DNA of 44,868 nt from Bryobacter sp. (lineage in GTDB: Bacteria > Acidobacteriota > Terriglobia > Bryobacterales > Bryobacteraceae). Position 1 is the first letter of the stretch. Each line of letters begins with the position of its first letter. The stretch is from contig JALHNI010000037.1 of the NCBI GenBank assembly GCA_022843605.1, forward strand, positions 1-44,868, read 5' to 3'. Below, in pieces: positions 1 through 8,003 of the stretch. The notes beneath the pieces are model-generated. The model searched no databases. It had not been told where the DNA came from and saw only the letters and a list, made by a program, of their open reading frames with translations. The position numbers were made by a program, and so were the translations under genes.

Positions 1-533
1 ATCAGCGCCGCCTGGCCACGGAGAAGCGCAAATCCGTCCCTCCGTTCCAACTGCTGAAGTATTTGCGCAAGCCCTTCGTCATTCCCGAAACCAAGCCGCT
101 CAATCAACTGGTGGACGAGTTCCGCAATGGACACGCCCATATGGCGTTCGTGGTGGACGAGTTTGGCACCATCGTCGGCCTGCTGACGTTAGAGGACGTG
201 CTGGAGCAGGTCTTTGGCGAGATTGAAGACGAGCACGATGTGCCCCGTGAGCCGATCGTCTGGGAGGCGTCGGTGGTGGAACTGGACGGCTCCACGCCGA
301 TCCGTGACCTCTCCACCATGCACGGCATCGAACTGCCGACGGACGCGGGCTTCGAAACGCTGGCGGGCTTCCTGCTCTTCCGCTTCGGCTATATCCCGGG
401 AACCAATAGCCAGTTGGAGGAGGGAACGCTGCGGTTCACCATTCTCGAGATGGACCGTAACCGCGTCAAGGCCGTTCGCATCGAGCGGATGGACGCCAAG
501 GAACCTCCCATCAGCACGCCAACTTTGGCCTGA
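1..533 (+). CDS. CorC/HlyC-type hemolysin-family protein, C-terminal part (5' end outside window)
   Basis: This is the 3' end of a gene that enters from the left; the reading frame is open from base 3. It encodes the end of a CBS domain (MAFVVDEFGTIVGLLTLEDV) followed by the FGEIEDEHD stretch that links CBS pairs to the CorC_HlyC domain, and then the C-terminal CorC_HlyC domain (around DAGFETLAGFLLFRFGYIP). Proteins of this family usually have an N-terminal CNNM/DUF21 membrane domain and are linked to Mg2+/Co2+ transport. Whether that domain is present cannot be seen here. The gene ends 40 bp before dps. An internal ATG-like start at 63 is not credible because homology begins upstream of it. 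Confidence 0.9.
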   Translation, partial: QRRLATEKRKSVPPFQLLKYLRKPFVIPETKPLNQLVDEFRNGHAHMAFVVDEFGTIVGLLTLEDVLEQVFGEIEDEHDVPREPIVWEASVVELDGSTPIRDLSTMHGIELPTDAGFETLAGFLLFRFGYIPGTNSQLEEGTLRFTILEMDRNRVKAVRIERMDAKEPPISTPTLA

Positions 534-573
534 AGCCTGCATCCTGAATTAGATTCTTGTTATCTACTGAAGT

Positions 574-1056
574 ATGAAACGGATCAAACCTGACCTGGGG
601 CTGAAGGATTCCGCCCGCAAAGGTGTCGCCGGCTTGCTCGCGAGCGTCCTGGCCGACGAGTATGTGCTCTATACCAAAACGAGGAATTTCCACTGGAACG
701 TAACGGGATCTCGCTTTCAGGACCTGCACAAGTTCTTCGAGAGCCAGTATGAGGCCATTGACGAGACCATCGATGAAGTCGCCGAACGTATCCGCGCGCT
801 GGGCGAGAGTTCGCTGGGCAGCCTGGCGGAGTTTCTGTCGGCTACCCGCCTCAAAGAGGCCGCGGGCAAGCCTTTGCCCGCCGACGAGATGTTGAGTGCT
901 TTGCTGGCGGACCACGAGTCCTTGGCCAAGAACCTGCGGAAAGACATTGACCAGTGCGGTGACGAGTTTAAGGACGTCGGCACGCAGGATTTTCTTACAG
1001 GCCTCCTCGAACAGCACGAGAAGCAGGCTTGGATGCTGCGGAGTTTCCTGGAATAA
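574..1056 (+). CDS. dps: Dps/ferritin-like DNA-protection protein
   Basis: The 160-residue length is typical for Dps (DNA-binding protein from starved cells). Dps forms dodecamers that oxidise and store iron and shield DNA from peroxide. The family signature runs from about residue 37 to 72 (RNFHWNVTG then LHKFFESQYE), with the intersubunit ferroxidase ligands visible as His40, Asp67 and Glu71 in the D-x3-E-R motif. The first 15 residues contain four Lys/Arg, which could contact DNA as in E. coli Dps. The stop codon overlaps the next start by one base (TAATG), so the downstream DinB-fold gene is probably co-transcribed. No clear Shine-Dalgarno is seen. Confidence 0.95.
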   Translation: MKRIKPDLGLKDSARKGVAGLLASVLADEYVLYTKTRNFHWNVTGSRFQDLHKFFESQYEAIDETIDEVAERIRALGESSLGSLAEFLSATRLKEAAGKPLPADEMLSALLADHESLAKNLRKDIDQCGDEFKDVGTQDFLTGLLEQHEKQAWMLRSFLE

Positions 1057-1592
1057 TGATCAGCATGTTTCGCACCCTTGTTGTGTTGAGCGGCCTGACA
1101 GCCATTGCTTTTGGCCAACCTGCTCCGAATCCTGATGCCAAGTCGCTGGCGGGCAACCTCCGCATCCGTCAGGCGCAGGTGGCTGGCGTGCTGAAGCGCA
1201 GCATCGATAAGATGCCGGAAGAGCACTTCGCGTTCAAGCCGGTAGAGACGGTCCGCTCGTTTGGCGAGTTGGCTTCGCATGTGGCCGAGTCTCAGTATGC
1301 TTTCTGCTCGGCTGCGATGGGTGAGAAGTCGCCCGGCACAAAAGTTCCCGCGACCGGCACCAAAGCAGAACTGTCGGCTGCCTTTTCCGCCGCGGCTGAT
1401 TACTGTGACAAGGCCTACAAAGCCGTCACCGATGCTTCGGCCGTCGAGTTGGTAAAGCTGTTCGGGTCTGACTCCACCCGCGCCGGTGTGCTGCAGTTCA
1501 ACACCGCGCATCTCTTCGAGCACTACGGCAACATGGTGACCTACATGCGCATCAAGGGCATTGTGCCTCCTTCCAGCGAGCCGCGCCGCTAA
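1056..1592 (+). CDS. Secreted DinB-superfamily protein
   Basis: The start at ATG 1056 shares one base with the dps stop codon. The longer reading frame from 1029 would run inside dps. The 178-residue product begins with a signal peptide (hydrophobic stretch VVLSGLTAIAFG, likely cleaved before QPAP). The mature part is a four-helix DinB/YfiT-type domain, with LKRSIDKMPEEHFAFKPVE followed by FGELASHVAES; that His and a later His (AHLFEH) are the usual metal ligands. DinB-like proteins are metal-dependent transferases or of unknown activity. Secreted versions are common in Acidobacteriota. The substrate is unknown. An alternative start at ATG 1065 would barely change the signal peptide. Confidence 0.85.
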   Translation: MISMFRTLVVLSGLTAIAFGQPAPNPDAKSLAGNLRIRQAQVAGVLKRSIDKMPEEHFAFKPVETVRSFGELASHVAESQYAFCSAAMGEKSPGTKVPATGTKAELSAAFSAAADYCDKAYKAVTDASAVELVKLFGSDSTRAGVLQFNTAHLFEHYGNMVTYMRIKGIVPPSSEPRR

Positions 1593-1605
1593 GCGCGTTG
1601 TTGGC

Positions 1606-1611
1606 TAAACT
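1606..1611 (+). promoter_or_regulatory. Candidate -10 box of fabI (leaderless start)
   Basis: TAAACT lies exactly 6 nt before the fabI ATG, so transcription would be expected to begin at or next to the A of the start codon. No Shine-Dalgarno is visible between it and the start, and no convincing -35 is seen. It is one of nine similar arrangements in the window. Confidence 0.4.
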
Positions 1612-1617
1612 GGAACG

Positions 1618-2397
1618 ATGGCAAATTTGCTCGCTGGTAAGACGGCTCTCATCCTGGGAATCGCCAACAAATGGTCGATCGCCTACGCGATCGCGCAATC
1701 GTTTAAGCGCGAAGGCGCGCGGCTCATCCTCACTTACCAGAGCGAGCGGCAGCAAAAGACGATCGAAGAACTCGGCGCCGAGCTGGGTGCGGACCGCATC
1801 ATGGCCTGCGACGTCTCGGTGGATGCCGAACTCGAGAAACTGGCTTCCGAACTCGCCGGTGAGCGGATCGACACCGTCGTTCACTCGATTGCCTTTGCCG
1901 GCAAAGACGAACTTTCTAAGCCCTTCGTGGAAACCTCCCGCGCGGGCTTCACACTGGCACTCGACGTGAGCGCTTACTCTCTGGTGGCGGTTAGCCGGAC
2001 CCTCGCGCCGCTGATGACCGAGGGCGGCGCGATCATGACCCTCACCTACTTGGGCTCCATCCGGGTGATTCCGAACTACAACGTGATGGGCGTGGCCAAG
2101 GCGGCGCTCGAGTCGTCAGTGCGCTATCTGGCCTCGAACCTGGGTCCGCAGAAGATTCGCGTCAATGCGATTTCAGCCGGCCCGATCAAAACCACGTCGG
2201 CCCGCGGCATCAAGGACTTTTCCAAGGTGCTCGATGGCGTCGCCGCTCTGGCGCCGCTCAAGCGCAACACCGATCCGCATGAAGTTGGCGATACCGCGGT
2301 TTTCCTGGCCAGCGACCTGGGCCGCGGCGTCACCGGTAACATCATCTATGTGGATGCCGGCTTCCAGATCATGGGTCTGGATAACCCGTCCGCCTAA
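1618..2397 (+). CDS. fabI: Enoyl-[acyl-carrier-protein] reductase (NADH)
   Basis: FabI catalyses the last reduction of each fatty-acid elongation cycle, reducing enoyl-ACP to acyl-ACP with NADH. The 259-residue length matches the family. The atypical SDR nucleotide motif GIANKWSIAYAIA sits at residues 14-26. The catalytic block YLGSIRVIPNYNVMGVAK supplies Tyr144, Tyr154 and Lys161, spaced as Tyr146, Tyr156 and Lys163 of E. coli FabI. It is followed by RVNAISAGPIKT, which is highly diagnostic. FabI is the target of triclosan and isoniazid-type inhibitors. The gene is preceded by a TAAACT-N6-ATG arrangement and no ribosome-binding site. It converges on the next gene with a 4-bp overlap of the ends. 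Confidence 0.97.
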   Translation: MANLLAGKTALILGIANKWSIAYAIAQSFKREGARLILTYQSERQQKTIEELGAELGADRIMACDVSVDAELEKLASELAGERIDTVVHSIAFAGKDELSKPFVETSRAGFTLALDVSAYSLVAVSRTLAPLMTEGGAIMTLTYLGSIRVIPNYNVMGVAKAALESSVRYLASNLGPQKIRVNAISAGPIKTTSARGIKDFSKVLDGVAALAPLKRNTDPHEVGDTAVFLASDLGRGVTGNIIYVDAGFQIMGLDNPSA

Positions 2398-3056
2398 GGT
2401 TCTAACTGCGTTCGATCCACCGCCAGCTTGAGCCCTTCCAGGCGCAAGCTGGCCCGAAGCGATCCGGCGGGCAAGCCGTCTTTCGACAGCTTCGCGCGGC
2501 CCTCCATGGCCGCCAAGTTCAGGTGCAGCCCCTCGATTTTGACGGTGCCGGAGGGCAGCGAAAGTTCGCGCTCCCAGGAGTCAGTATCCAGGCGGCGCAG
2601 ATGCTGATCGCGGATGACAAAGTATGCATCCAGGTTGATCTTGCTGGCACAGATACAAGGCGCCGGCAGGTGCCAGACTTTACCGATCGGCGTTTCTATC
2701 TGCCGCGGAGCTTCCACTTTGCCCTGGTCCTGAAAAATGAAATGTTCCAGCGTGGCGATTTTTTTACCCTTGGGTAAGCGCCACACGCTTGCGTAGAGCG
2801 CCGCCGACCGGCGTGCAGCATCGGCAGTCTGGCCCATCCAGAGCTTTGGATAGCAGAGCTGGGTGTAGTATTCGTCCTTCCCCAGGCGGGTGAACCGCTC
2901 CAAGCGAACCGAACCCCAGGTAATCCGATAGGCAACCACATCGGCCCGCAGCCGCGGGCTTACCACGCACTGGCGCCGTAGACGGGAGATATTCGCCGTT
3001 TCCTGGGCTGCTCCCGTTGCACCAAGCACCAGGAGGAGAAGCGTAATCCGAATCAA
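2394..3056 (-). CDS. Secreted protein of unknown function
   Basis: The best start is TTG 3056, one base after the pyrB stop codon (TAACTTG). From there the product is 220 residues and opens with a clean signal peptide (IRITLLLLVLGATGAAQ). Upstream sequence in this frame overlaps pyrB and does not look like protein. I recognise no family. The mature part contains five Cys residues (CVVSP, LCYPK and a CIC pair) and a C-terminal stretch with alternating hydrophobic residues (SLPSGTVKIEGLHLNLAAM) suggesting beta structure. It is probably translationally coupled to pyrB, although a shared function is not evident. Its last four bases overlap the end of fabI. Confidence 0.7.
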   Translation of the reverse strand: MIRITLLLLVLGATGAAQETANISRLRRQCVVSPRLRADVVAYRITWGSVRLERFTRLGKDEYYTQLCYPKLWMGQTADAARRSAALYASVWRLPKGKKIATLEHFIFQDQGKVEAPRQIETPIGKVWHLPAPCICASKINLDAYFVIRDQHLRRLDTDSWERELSLPSGTVKIEGLHLNLAAMEGRAKLSKDGLPAGSLRASLRLEGLKLAVDRTQLEP

Positions 3057-3057
3057 G

Positions 3058-4236
3058 TTAGACGCCGTAGTTCTTCTGGTAGTGCGCGCCGATCTTACCA
3101 TCGACATCGAATAAGTGCGCGAGCAGCGCGGCGCGGATCCACATACCGTTGCGAGCTTGCCGGAAGTACATCGCGCGCGGGTCGCTATCGATGTCGAACG
3201 GAATTTCATGGTTCCTTGGGAACGGATGAAGAATAGGGCAATACTCCTTCATCTTCGGGAGTAAGTCAGTGCTCAGGGTGAACTGCGTGGCGTCGAAGGT
3301 CTCAAAGAATTGCTGGTCCGCCTCGGTGTCATGCTCATGCTGGATGCGCGTCATGTACAACATGTCGAGTTGATCGATCACTTCGGGCAGCGAGTGTGCG
3401 TGCTCAATGTGTACGCCGGTCTCTTCAAGCCGCGCCAACATATCCTGATACGGCGCGAGCTTGTCGTAGTCCGGGTAGATGAACTTGAACTTCACGCCCT
3501 CCCACAAGGCCAGTAACGTGGTGAGCGACCGGACGGTGCGGCCGCGGCCTACGTCGCCGCAGAAGCCATAGGTCTTATTGGCCAGCCCTTTGTTGAGGTC
3601 CGGGTAGCGCCGACGCAACTGATCGAAGCGCGAGTTGCGCGCATTGTCCTTTTGCGACGTGAACTCAAAGCTGCGCTGGATGGTGTAGATGTCGAGCAGG
3701 GCCTGCGTCGGGTGCTCGTCGGCGCCGGAACCGGCATTCACCACTGGCACACTGCGCCGGCCCTGGGCTTCCAGTTCGTTCATCAGATACGCGCAACTCT
3801 CGGCGAATTTCGCCATGTTGGAGCGCATGATGACGACGTCGAAGTAGGAGGAGAACATGCGCATGGAGTCCAGTGGGCTTTCGCCCTTGAACTCGCTCGA
3901 CGTGGTTGGGTCGCGGATCTCGTTGCAGGTCATCCCCAGGATTTGACAGGCGGCCATGAAGGAAAGAAAGGTCCGCGTGGAGGCCTGGGTGAAGTACAGC
4001 ATCGCCCGCTTGTGCGACAGCAGGCCGGAGAGAAAGTCCTGCCCTTGGCGATGCCGTGAAATTTGCCGGATCATGCTGGCGGTGGAGCATAGATGGTCGA
4101 GCATCTCACGGTCGAACTGCTGGGCAAAAATAACGTGGGTCAGACGTTCCTGCCGTTGGAAGTCGGCGGCTTTGGCCAACACCGGACGATTGATGCGGGA
4201 TTCGTACTGTTCAGTAAAGTCGGACGCTGGTAACAC
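3058..4236 (-). CDS. pyrB: Aspartate carbamoyltransferase, enlarged form
   Basis: It condenses carbamoyl phosphate with aspartate in pyrimidine synthesis. Family motifs are all present when numbered from GTG 4236 (392 aa): STRT at 86-89 (carbamoyl-phosphate loop), KGE at 118-120 (equivalent to the E. coli 80s loop Lys84), HPTQ at 175-178, GDVGRGRTVRSL at 228-238, PRNHEI at 340-345 and the YFRQARNGMWIRAALL helix. Usual catalytic subunits are about 310 aa. The extra length is an N-terminal extension of about 30 residues and a charged insert at roughly 188-220. The longer frame to ATG 4305 would overlap the divergent gene, and GTG 4236 has a -10-like TAGAAT 8 nt upstream. No pyrI or pyrC is adjacent. 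Confidence 0.93.
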   Translation of the reverse strand: MLPASDFTEQYESRINRPVLAKAADFQRQERLTHVIFAQQFDREMLDHLCSTASMIRQISRHRQGQDFLSGLLSHKRAMLYFTQASTRTFLSFMAACQILGMTCNEIRDPTTSSEFKGESPLDSMRMFSSYFDVVIMRSNMAKFAESCAYLMNELEAQGRRSVPVVNAGSGADEHPTQALLDIYTIQRSFEFTSQKDNARNSRFDQLRRRYPDLNKGLANKTYGFCGDVGRGRTVRSLTTLLALWEGVKFKFIYPDYDKLAPYQDMLARLEETGVHIEHAHSLPEVIDQLDMLYMTRIQHEHDTEADQQFFETFDATQFTLSTDLLPKMKEYCPILHPFPRNHEIPFDIDSDPRAMYFRQARNGMWIRAALLAHLFDVDGKIGAHYQKNYGV

Positions 4237-4244
4237 TAGCTTCC

Positions 4245-4250
4245 ATTCTA
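4245..4250 (-). promoter_or_regulatory. Candidate -10 box of pyrB (leaderless start)
   Basis: On the minus strand TAGAAT occupies 4250-4245, 8 nt before GTG 4236. The same TAGAAT-N8-GTG spacing occurs at the class IV aminotransferase. This supports GTG 4236 as the pyrB start. Confidence 0.4.
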
Positions 4251-4271
4251 CCGGCCTTAAGATGGAGGTGC

Positions 4272-4760
4272 ATGTGGCAGAGCCTGCAAGACCAGTTTCC
4301 GACAACGTTCATGTGCCTTTTCCTGGCGTGGTTTCTGCCGTGGACGATGAGCTGGCAGTACCTCGATGTGCCGATTCTGGCCGTGCAGGTCTTGATGGCG
4401 TTGCTGTTTCTAGGACCGGTGGCGCGGGATTTCGGCGTGTTTCAGTCGACGAAGTTTGGTGTCGTCGTGGGCTTGTCGCTGCTGGCGCTCGGACTCGCCG
4501 TCTTCAGCATTCACCAAACCATTCCGCCGCCCCCGGTCCTGCTCCTTCTCGGACTGCTGGGTCTACTCACCAGCGCAAGTTTCCTGGTGAGCGTGTTTGC
4601 GCTGGTGGCGCCCCATCGAGCGAAGCTTGCGGCTTGGGTGCTGCTGTTCGGTAGCTATTGGGGATTGGGCCGTGCCGCAACCGATGAGACTCCGTTGCTT
4701 TGGACGATGACCGCGGTACTTACCGGGGCCGGGTGGTTCATCCGTCGACGGTATATTTGA
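4272..4760 (+). CDS. Small integral membrane protein of unknown function
   Basis: The product has 162 residues and four to five hydrophobic segments, roughly 8-25, 33-52, 62-80, 88-112 and 140-156. It ends in a basic tail (FIRRRYI). The third and fourth segments are separated by a proline run (HQTIPPPPV). No domain is recognised. A GGAGGT Shine-Dalgarno at 4264-4269 is only 2 nt from the ATG, which is unusually short. The stop is 3 bp before the hemB start, so the two may be co-transcribed. However, a -10-like TATATT overlapping this stop suggests hemB also has its own start site. The gene is divergent from pyrB with 35 bp between starts. Confidence 0.8.
   Translation: MWQSLQDQFPTTFMCLFLAWFLPWTMSWQYLDVPILAVQVLMALLFLGPVARDFGVFQSTKFGVVVGLSLLALGLAVFSIHQTIPPPPVLLLLGLLGLLTSASFLVSVFALVAPHRAKLAAWVLLFGSYWGLGRAATDETPLLWTMTAVLTGAGWFIRRRYI
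4752..4757 (+). promoter_or_regulatory. Candidate -10 box of hemB (leaderless start)
   Basis: TATATT lies 6 nt before the hemB ATG and overlaps the last codons of the upstream membrane-protein gene. No Shine-Dalgarno is seen for hemB. Confidence 0.4.
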
Positions 4761-4763
4761 AGC

Positions 4764-5735
4764 ATGCCCTTTCCTGTCGATCGCCTGCGGCGTCTGCGCG
4801 CCAATGAGCCGCTGCGGCGCCTGGTGCGTGAGACGCATCTGGAGCCCAGCCAAAACATCTTGCCGCTTTTTGTCGTGCCGGGCGAAGGCGTCCGCAAGCC
4901 CATCAGTTCCATGCCCGGCGTCTGCCAGACCTCGATTGACGAGACCGTGCGCGACTGTGAGGAGGCGCTCTCCCTGGAGATCGGCGGCGTCATGCTGTTC
5001 GGCATTCCGGCGCACAAGGACGAACAGGCTTCGGGCGGTTACGACGAACACGGCATCGTGCAGGAAGCCATTCGCGCCATCAAGCGGGCGACGCCAGACC
5101 TGATGGTGGTCACCGATGTCTGCAATTGCGAGTACACCTCGCATGGCCATTGCGGCAAGATCGTGAACGGCGACGTTGACAACGACGCGACTCTCGATTG
5201 GTTGGCCGCCTCGGCTCTGTCCCACGCCAAGGCCGGCGCCGACATGGTGGCACCTTCCGACATGATGGACGGCCGCGTGGGGCGCATTCGGTCCACCCTT
5301 GATGCCGCCGGCTACTCCAACCTGCCCATCATGTCTTATGCAGCGAAATTTTCTTCGGCCTACTATGGACCGTTTCGCGAAGCGGCAGAGTCCGCCCCGC
5401 AGTTCGGCGACCGGCGTAGTTATCAGATGGACCCGGCCAATGGCCGTGAGGCGCTGCGTGAGATGGAACTCGACGTCGCTGAAGGCGCCGACATTCTGAT
5501 GGTAAAGCCGGCTGGCGCCTATCTGGACGTGATTCGGGCGGCGGCCGAGCGCTTTCCGCACCCGATCGCCGCCTATCAGGTGAGCGGTGAATTCAGTCAG
5601 ATTCATGCCGCAGCCCGGTTGGGCTGGCTGGACCTGGAGCGCACCATGCTGGAGAGTCTGATTGCGATCCGGCGCGCGGGTGCCCGGATCGTGATGACTT
5701 ACTTTGCCAAGGACGTTGCCCGCTTACTCGGATGA
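4764..5735 (+). CDS. hemB: Porphobilinogen synthase (delta-aminolevulinic acid dehydratase)
   Basis: HemB joins two 5-aminolevulinate molecules into porphobilinogen, the second common step of haem and corrin synthesis. The product is 323 residues, the usual size. The two Schiff-base lysines are visible as Lys195 ([15 protein letters not shown]) and Lys248 ([14 protein letters not shown]). The three-cysteine zinc site is Cys120, Cys122 and Cys130 in [14 protein letters not shown], so this is a zinc-dependent form and not the cysteine-poor magnesium form. The stop overlaps the next ATG (ATGA), giving translational coupling to a Cys-cluster protein. Confidence 0.98.
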   Translation: MPFPVDRLRRLRANEPLRRLVRETHLEPSQNILPLFVVPGEGVRKPISSMPGVCQTSIDETVRDCEEALSLEIGGVMLFGIPAHKDEQASGGYDEHGIVQEAIRAIKRATPDLMVVTDVCNCEYTSHGHCGKIVNGDVDNDATLDWLAASALSHAKAGADMVAPSDMMDGRVGRIRSTLDAAGYSNLPIMSYAAKFSSAYYGPFREAAESAPQFGDRRSYQMDPANGREALREMELDVAEGADILMVKPAGAYLDVIRAAAERFPHPIAAYQVSGEFSQIHAAARLGWLDLERTMLESLIAIRRAGARIVMTYFAKDVARLLG

Positions 5736-6145
5736 ACGGCTTACGCTTCGAGTGTCAACCGGACTGTGCGAAGTGCTGCGAGATGGAGGGGTATGTCTAT
5801 CTCTCCGAACGGGATGTGACGAGAATCGCGGAGTATCTCGGACAGCGCCAGGCGGATTTCGAAAGCCAGCACGTTTATCGCACCAGACACTCGCGGCGCT
5901 TGCGCAAGCCAGGGAGGGGCAAGCAGTGTGGATTCCTGCGCGGAAAGCAATGTAGCATTCATGCGGTAAAGCCGGTTCAATGCAGGTTGTTCCCGTTTTG
6001 GCCGGAACTGGTGGAGTCCGCCCGGGAATGGAAGCAGGCCGGGGCAATGTGTCCGGGAATCGGCAAGGGATCGCTGATTCAGATCACCACCGCGGTGGAA
6101 GTGGCCGACGAGATGCGGACTGCCTATCCGGATACTTATGCCTGA
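5732..6145 (+). CDS. YkgJ-family cysteine-cluster protein
   Basis: This 137-residue cytosolic protein matches the CxxxCxxCC cluster family (zinc/iron-chelating, UPF0153-like). Cys8, Cys12, Cys15 and Cys16 form the N-terminal cluster; Cys66, Cys74, Cys84 (in [12 protein letters not shown]) and Cys107 complete it. Such proteins bind a metal, probably Zn or Fe, and their biochemical role is mostly unknown. Its start overlaps the hemB stop by four bases, so expression is tied to haem synthesis. It ends one base before the convergent thiO end. Confidence 0.88.
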   Translation: MNGLRFECQPDCAKCCEMEGYVYLSERDVTRIAEYLGQRQADFESQHVYRTRHSRRLRKPGRGKQCGFLRGKQCSIHAVKPVQCRLFPFWPELVESAREWKQAGAMCPGIGKGSLIQITTAVEVADEMRTAYPDTYA

Positions 6146-6146
6146 C

Positions 6147-7055
6147 TTAGTCGCCCAATAAATTGCTGATCTCGCTGGCGAGGGTATCGGCAGTCCAAGG
6201 TGCAAGCAGAATTCCGTTGCGAAAATGTCCGTAAGCGAGCCAAATTGGGTGCTCTCCTAGTCGCTCGGTGTAAATGCGTCCGTCAATCGTGCTGGGCCGC
6301 AGGCCGCTCCAGATCTCAGCGGGTTCCAACTCGGCGAGCGCCGGCCAGAGAGCGGTGGCGCGAAGCCGTAAGTCCGTCACTAACTCATCATTCCGGCCGC
6401 GGTCGTAACCGATGCTTTCTTCGGTTGAGCCGGCGATCGTATAGCCATTGGAACGCTGAAGAATGTAGGTGTGACCATCACGGCGGATCGGGCCCAGGCG
6501 CGGCGCACCGCCATAGCCGAGTAAGTAGCCTTTCACCGGCACCGTTGCGGGGAGGCTTTCGCCGTTCACGCCGATGAGTCCGCTCCACGCGCCGGCGGCG
6601 ATGACGGCGGTGCGAGCGGTGAACTCCCCGGCGTTGACGTGCCCGTTACTCGTTTCGACGGCGCCGATGGCGCGCCGCTCGACGATGGTGACGTGGTGCA
6701 GTCGCAGCACCCTGCGCAAGGCCGCGGCCAGATCACGCGGGTCGACGATCGCTTCGGTGGGAAACTCGCGGCCCGCCTCGACCGCGCCACAGCGGCAGTA
6801 GTCGATCTTCAGGCCAGATTCGCGCTCGAGTTCAGCGACGAAATCGGGATAGCGGCGTAGACTCTCGTGGGCGCGCGCGGCCCACACCTCGTCAGGAAAA
6901 CGCTCTCCCTCGGGGGAGAGCATGCCGGCCCCCGCATGGCTGGCTTCTCCGCAGAAAGTGCCGGCGTCCACCAGGGTGACGGAGTAGCCGCGCTGGCCCA
7001 GTCGCCAAGCCACGGAAGCGCCAATCAATCCGGCGCCGATGATCAAACAGTCCAC
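6147..7055 (-). CDS. thiO: Glycine oxidase ThiO-like FAD-dependent oxidoreductase
   Basis: ThiO oxidises glycine to iminoglycine for the thiazole half of thiamine; related DAO-family enzymes oxidise other D-amino acids or sarcosine. The 302-residue product starts with the FAD-binding motif GAGLIGASVAWRLGQRG and the following acidic strand end (TLVDA). The C-terminal GHFRNGILLAPWTA block is typical of ThiO. The start is GTG 7055, since no in-frame ATG lies nearby, and a -10-like TATTCT sits 6 nt upstream. No thiS/thiG neighbours are present, so the thiamine role rests on similarity alone. It is divergent from the class IV aminotransferase with only 19 bp between the two GTG codons. Confidence 0.85.
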   Translation of the reverse strand: MDCLIIGAGLIGASVAWRLGQRGYSVTLVDAGTFCGEASHAGAGMLSPEGERFPDEVWAARAHESLRRYPDFVAELERESGLKIDYCRCGAVEAGREFPTEAIVDPRDLAAALRRVLRLHHVTIVERRAIGAVETSNGHVNAGEFTARTAVIAAGAWSGLIGVNGESLPATVPVKGYLLGYGGAPRLGPIRRDGHTYILQRSNGYTIAGSTEESIGYDRGRNDELVTDLRLRATALWPALAELEPAEIWSGLRPSTIDGRIYTERLGEHPIWLAYGHFRNGILLAPWTADTLASEISNLLGD

Positions 7056-7060
7056 ATTGT

Positions 7061-7067
7061 TAGAATA
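7061..7067. promoter_or_regulatory. Overlapping divergent -10 boxes for thiO and aminotransferase
   Basis: On the plus strand TAGAAT (7061-7066) is 8 nt before GTG 7075. On the minus strand TATTCT (7067-7062) is 6 nt before GTG 7055. The hexamers share five bases, so one melted bubble could serve both genes. No Shine-Dalgarno precedes either GTG, which suggests two leaderless transcripts from one symmetric element. Confidence 0.45.
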
Positions 7068-7074
7068 GCGGGCA

Positions 7075-7944
7075 GTGCACCGCTATTTGCTCTATAACGA
7101 CGGCGTGCGGGAAACGACCGAGAAGTTCCTGTCGCCCGGCCAAGTGGGATTGCTGAACGGTTGGGGCGTCTTCTCGACGCTTCGGGTCAAGCGTGGCGTA
7201 CTCTTCGCCTGGGAACGGCATTACGCGCGCATGCGGCGCGATGCCGAAGTTCTGCATGTCCCCTTTCCGGAATCAGAATATCTGGTGTGCCGTTTGCGAC
7301 GATTGATCGAGGCGAACGAGGCCTGGGACTCCACCCTGCGCGTGGCCGTCGTGCGGAATCAGGGTGGTGCTTTCGACTCACCGAATCTGGATCGCGAGTT
7401 CGACCTGATCGCCTTCACCAAGCCCCTCACAAATTGGGGGGAGAGTATGCGGCTCGGCTTGGTGCCGCAGGCGCGTCATGCCGCCAATGTGTTTCGCGGG
7501 ACCAAGATGCTTTCCTGGTGTTTCAATCTGACCTGGAACGAGTCTGCGCGGCAGCACCACTTAGATGAAGTGGTTCTACTGAACGAACGGGGCGAGGTGG
7601 CCGAGTTAACTTCGGCCAATCTGTTCATCGTTCGGGGCGACGAGATTCTGACGCCGCCGCTCGATTCGGGCTGCCTGCCGGGTGTTACGCGGGCCTTGAT
7701 CCTGGAGGAGTTAAAAATTCCAGGTCATCGGGTGGGCGAGTCGGTGCTGATGCCGGCCGATTTGGAGTCGGCGGATGAGGTTTTCGTCACTTCCTCCACC
7801 CGCGATACCCTTCCAGTAGCCGCGATTGAGGGGTTGAAGTTACGCGATGTAGTACCAGAGTCCCGCCATGGGCGGTTAGCGGTTCAGCGGGAGTTTGACC
7901 AGTACTTGGAGTCCTACGTTTTAGGCCAAAAAACCGTGTCTTAA
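7075..7944 (+). CDS. PLP-dependent class IV aminotransferase (branched-chain aminotransferase / ADC lyase fold)
   Basis: The family includes branched-chain aminotransferase (IlvE), D-amino-acid aminotransferase and aminodeoxychorismate lyase (PabC). The 289-residue product has the PLP-binding lysine at Lys144 (RGTKMLSW), the GEVAELTSANLFIV segment with the conserved Glu177, and the phosphate-cupping GCLPGVTR. The TK-LSW context fits the wider BCAT/ADC-lyase group, and sequence alone does not settle the substrate. The start is GTG 7075. An A-rich tail and an inverted repeat follow the stop but no classical terminator. The substrate assignment is uncertain, while the fold is secure. Confidence 0.88.
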   Translation: MHRYLLYNDGVRETTEKFLSPGQVGLLNGWGVFSTLRVKRGVLFAWERHYARMRRDAEVLHVPFPESEYLVCRLRRLIEANEAWDSTLRVAVVRNQGGAFDSPNLDREFDLIAFTKPLTNWGESMRLGLVPQARHAANVFRGTKMLSWCFNLTWNESARQHHLDEVVLLNERGEVAELTSANLFIVRGDEILTPPLDSGCLPGVTRALILEELKIPGHRVGESVLMPADLESADEVFVTSSTRDTLPVAAIEGLKLRDVVPESRHGRLAVQREFDQYLESYVLGQKTVS

Positions 7945-7954
7945 AAAAGCTTTG

Positions 7955-7966
7955 CATGTTAACATG
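7955..7966. promoter_or_regulatory. 12-bp perfect palindrome upstream of the zinc-ribbon operon
   Basis: CATGTTAACATG is a perfect palindrome. It is flanked by AAGCT on the left and AGCTT on the right with a 3-nt bulge, extending the symmetry. It lies 37 bp before ATG 8004, in the only intergenic space of this operon, so it could be an operator. A second short inverted repeat (TCCGG-N6-CCGGA, 7974-7989) lies between it and the start. Confidence 0.3.
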
Positions 7967-8003
7967 AGCTTCATCCGGCATTCTCCGGAGTGGTTCTTTT
8001 CCC

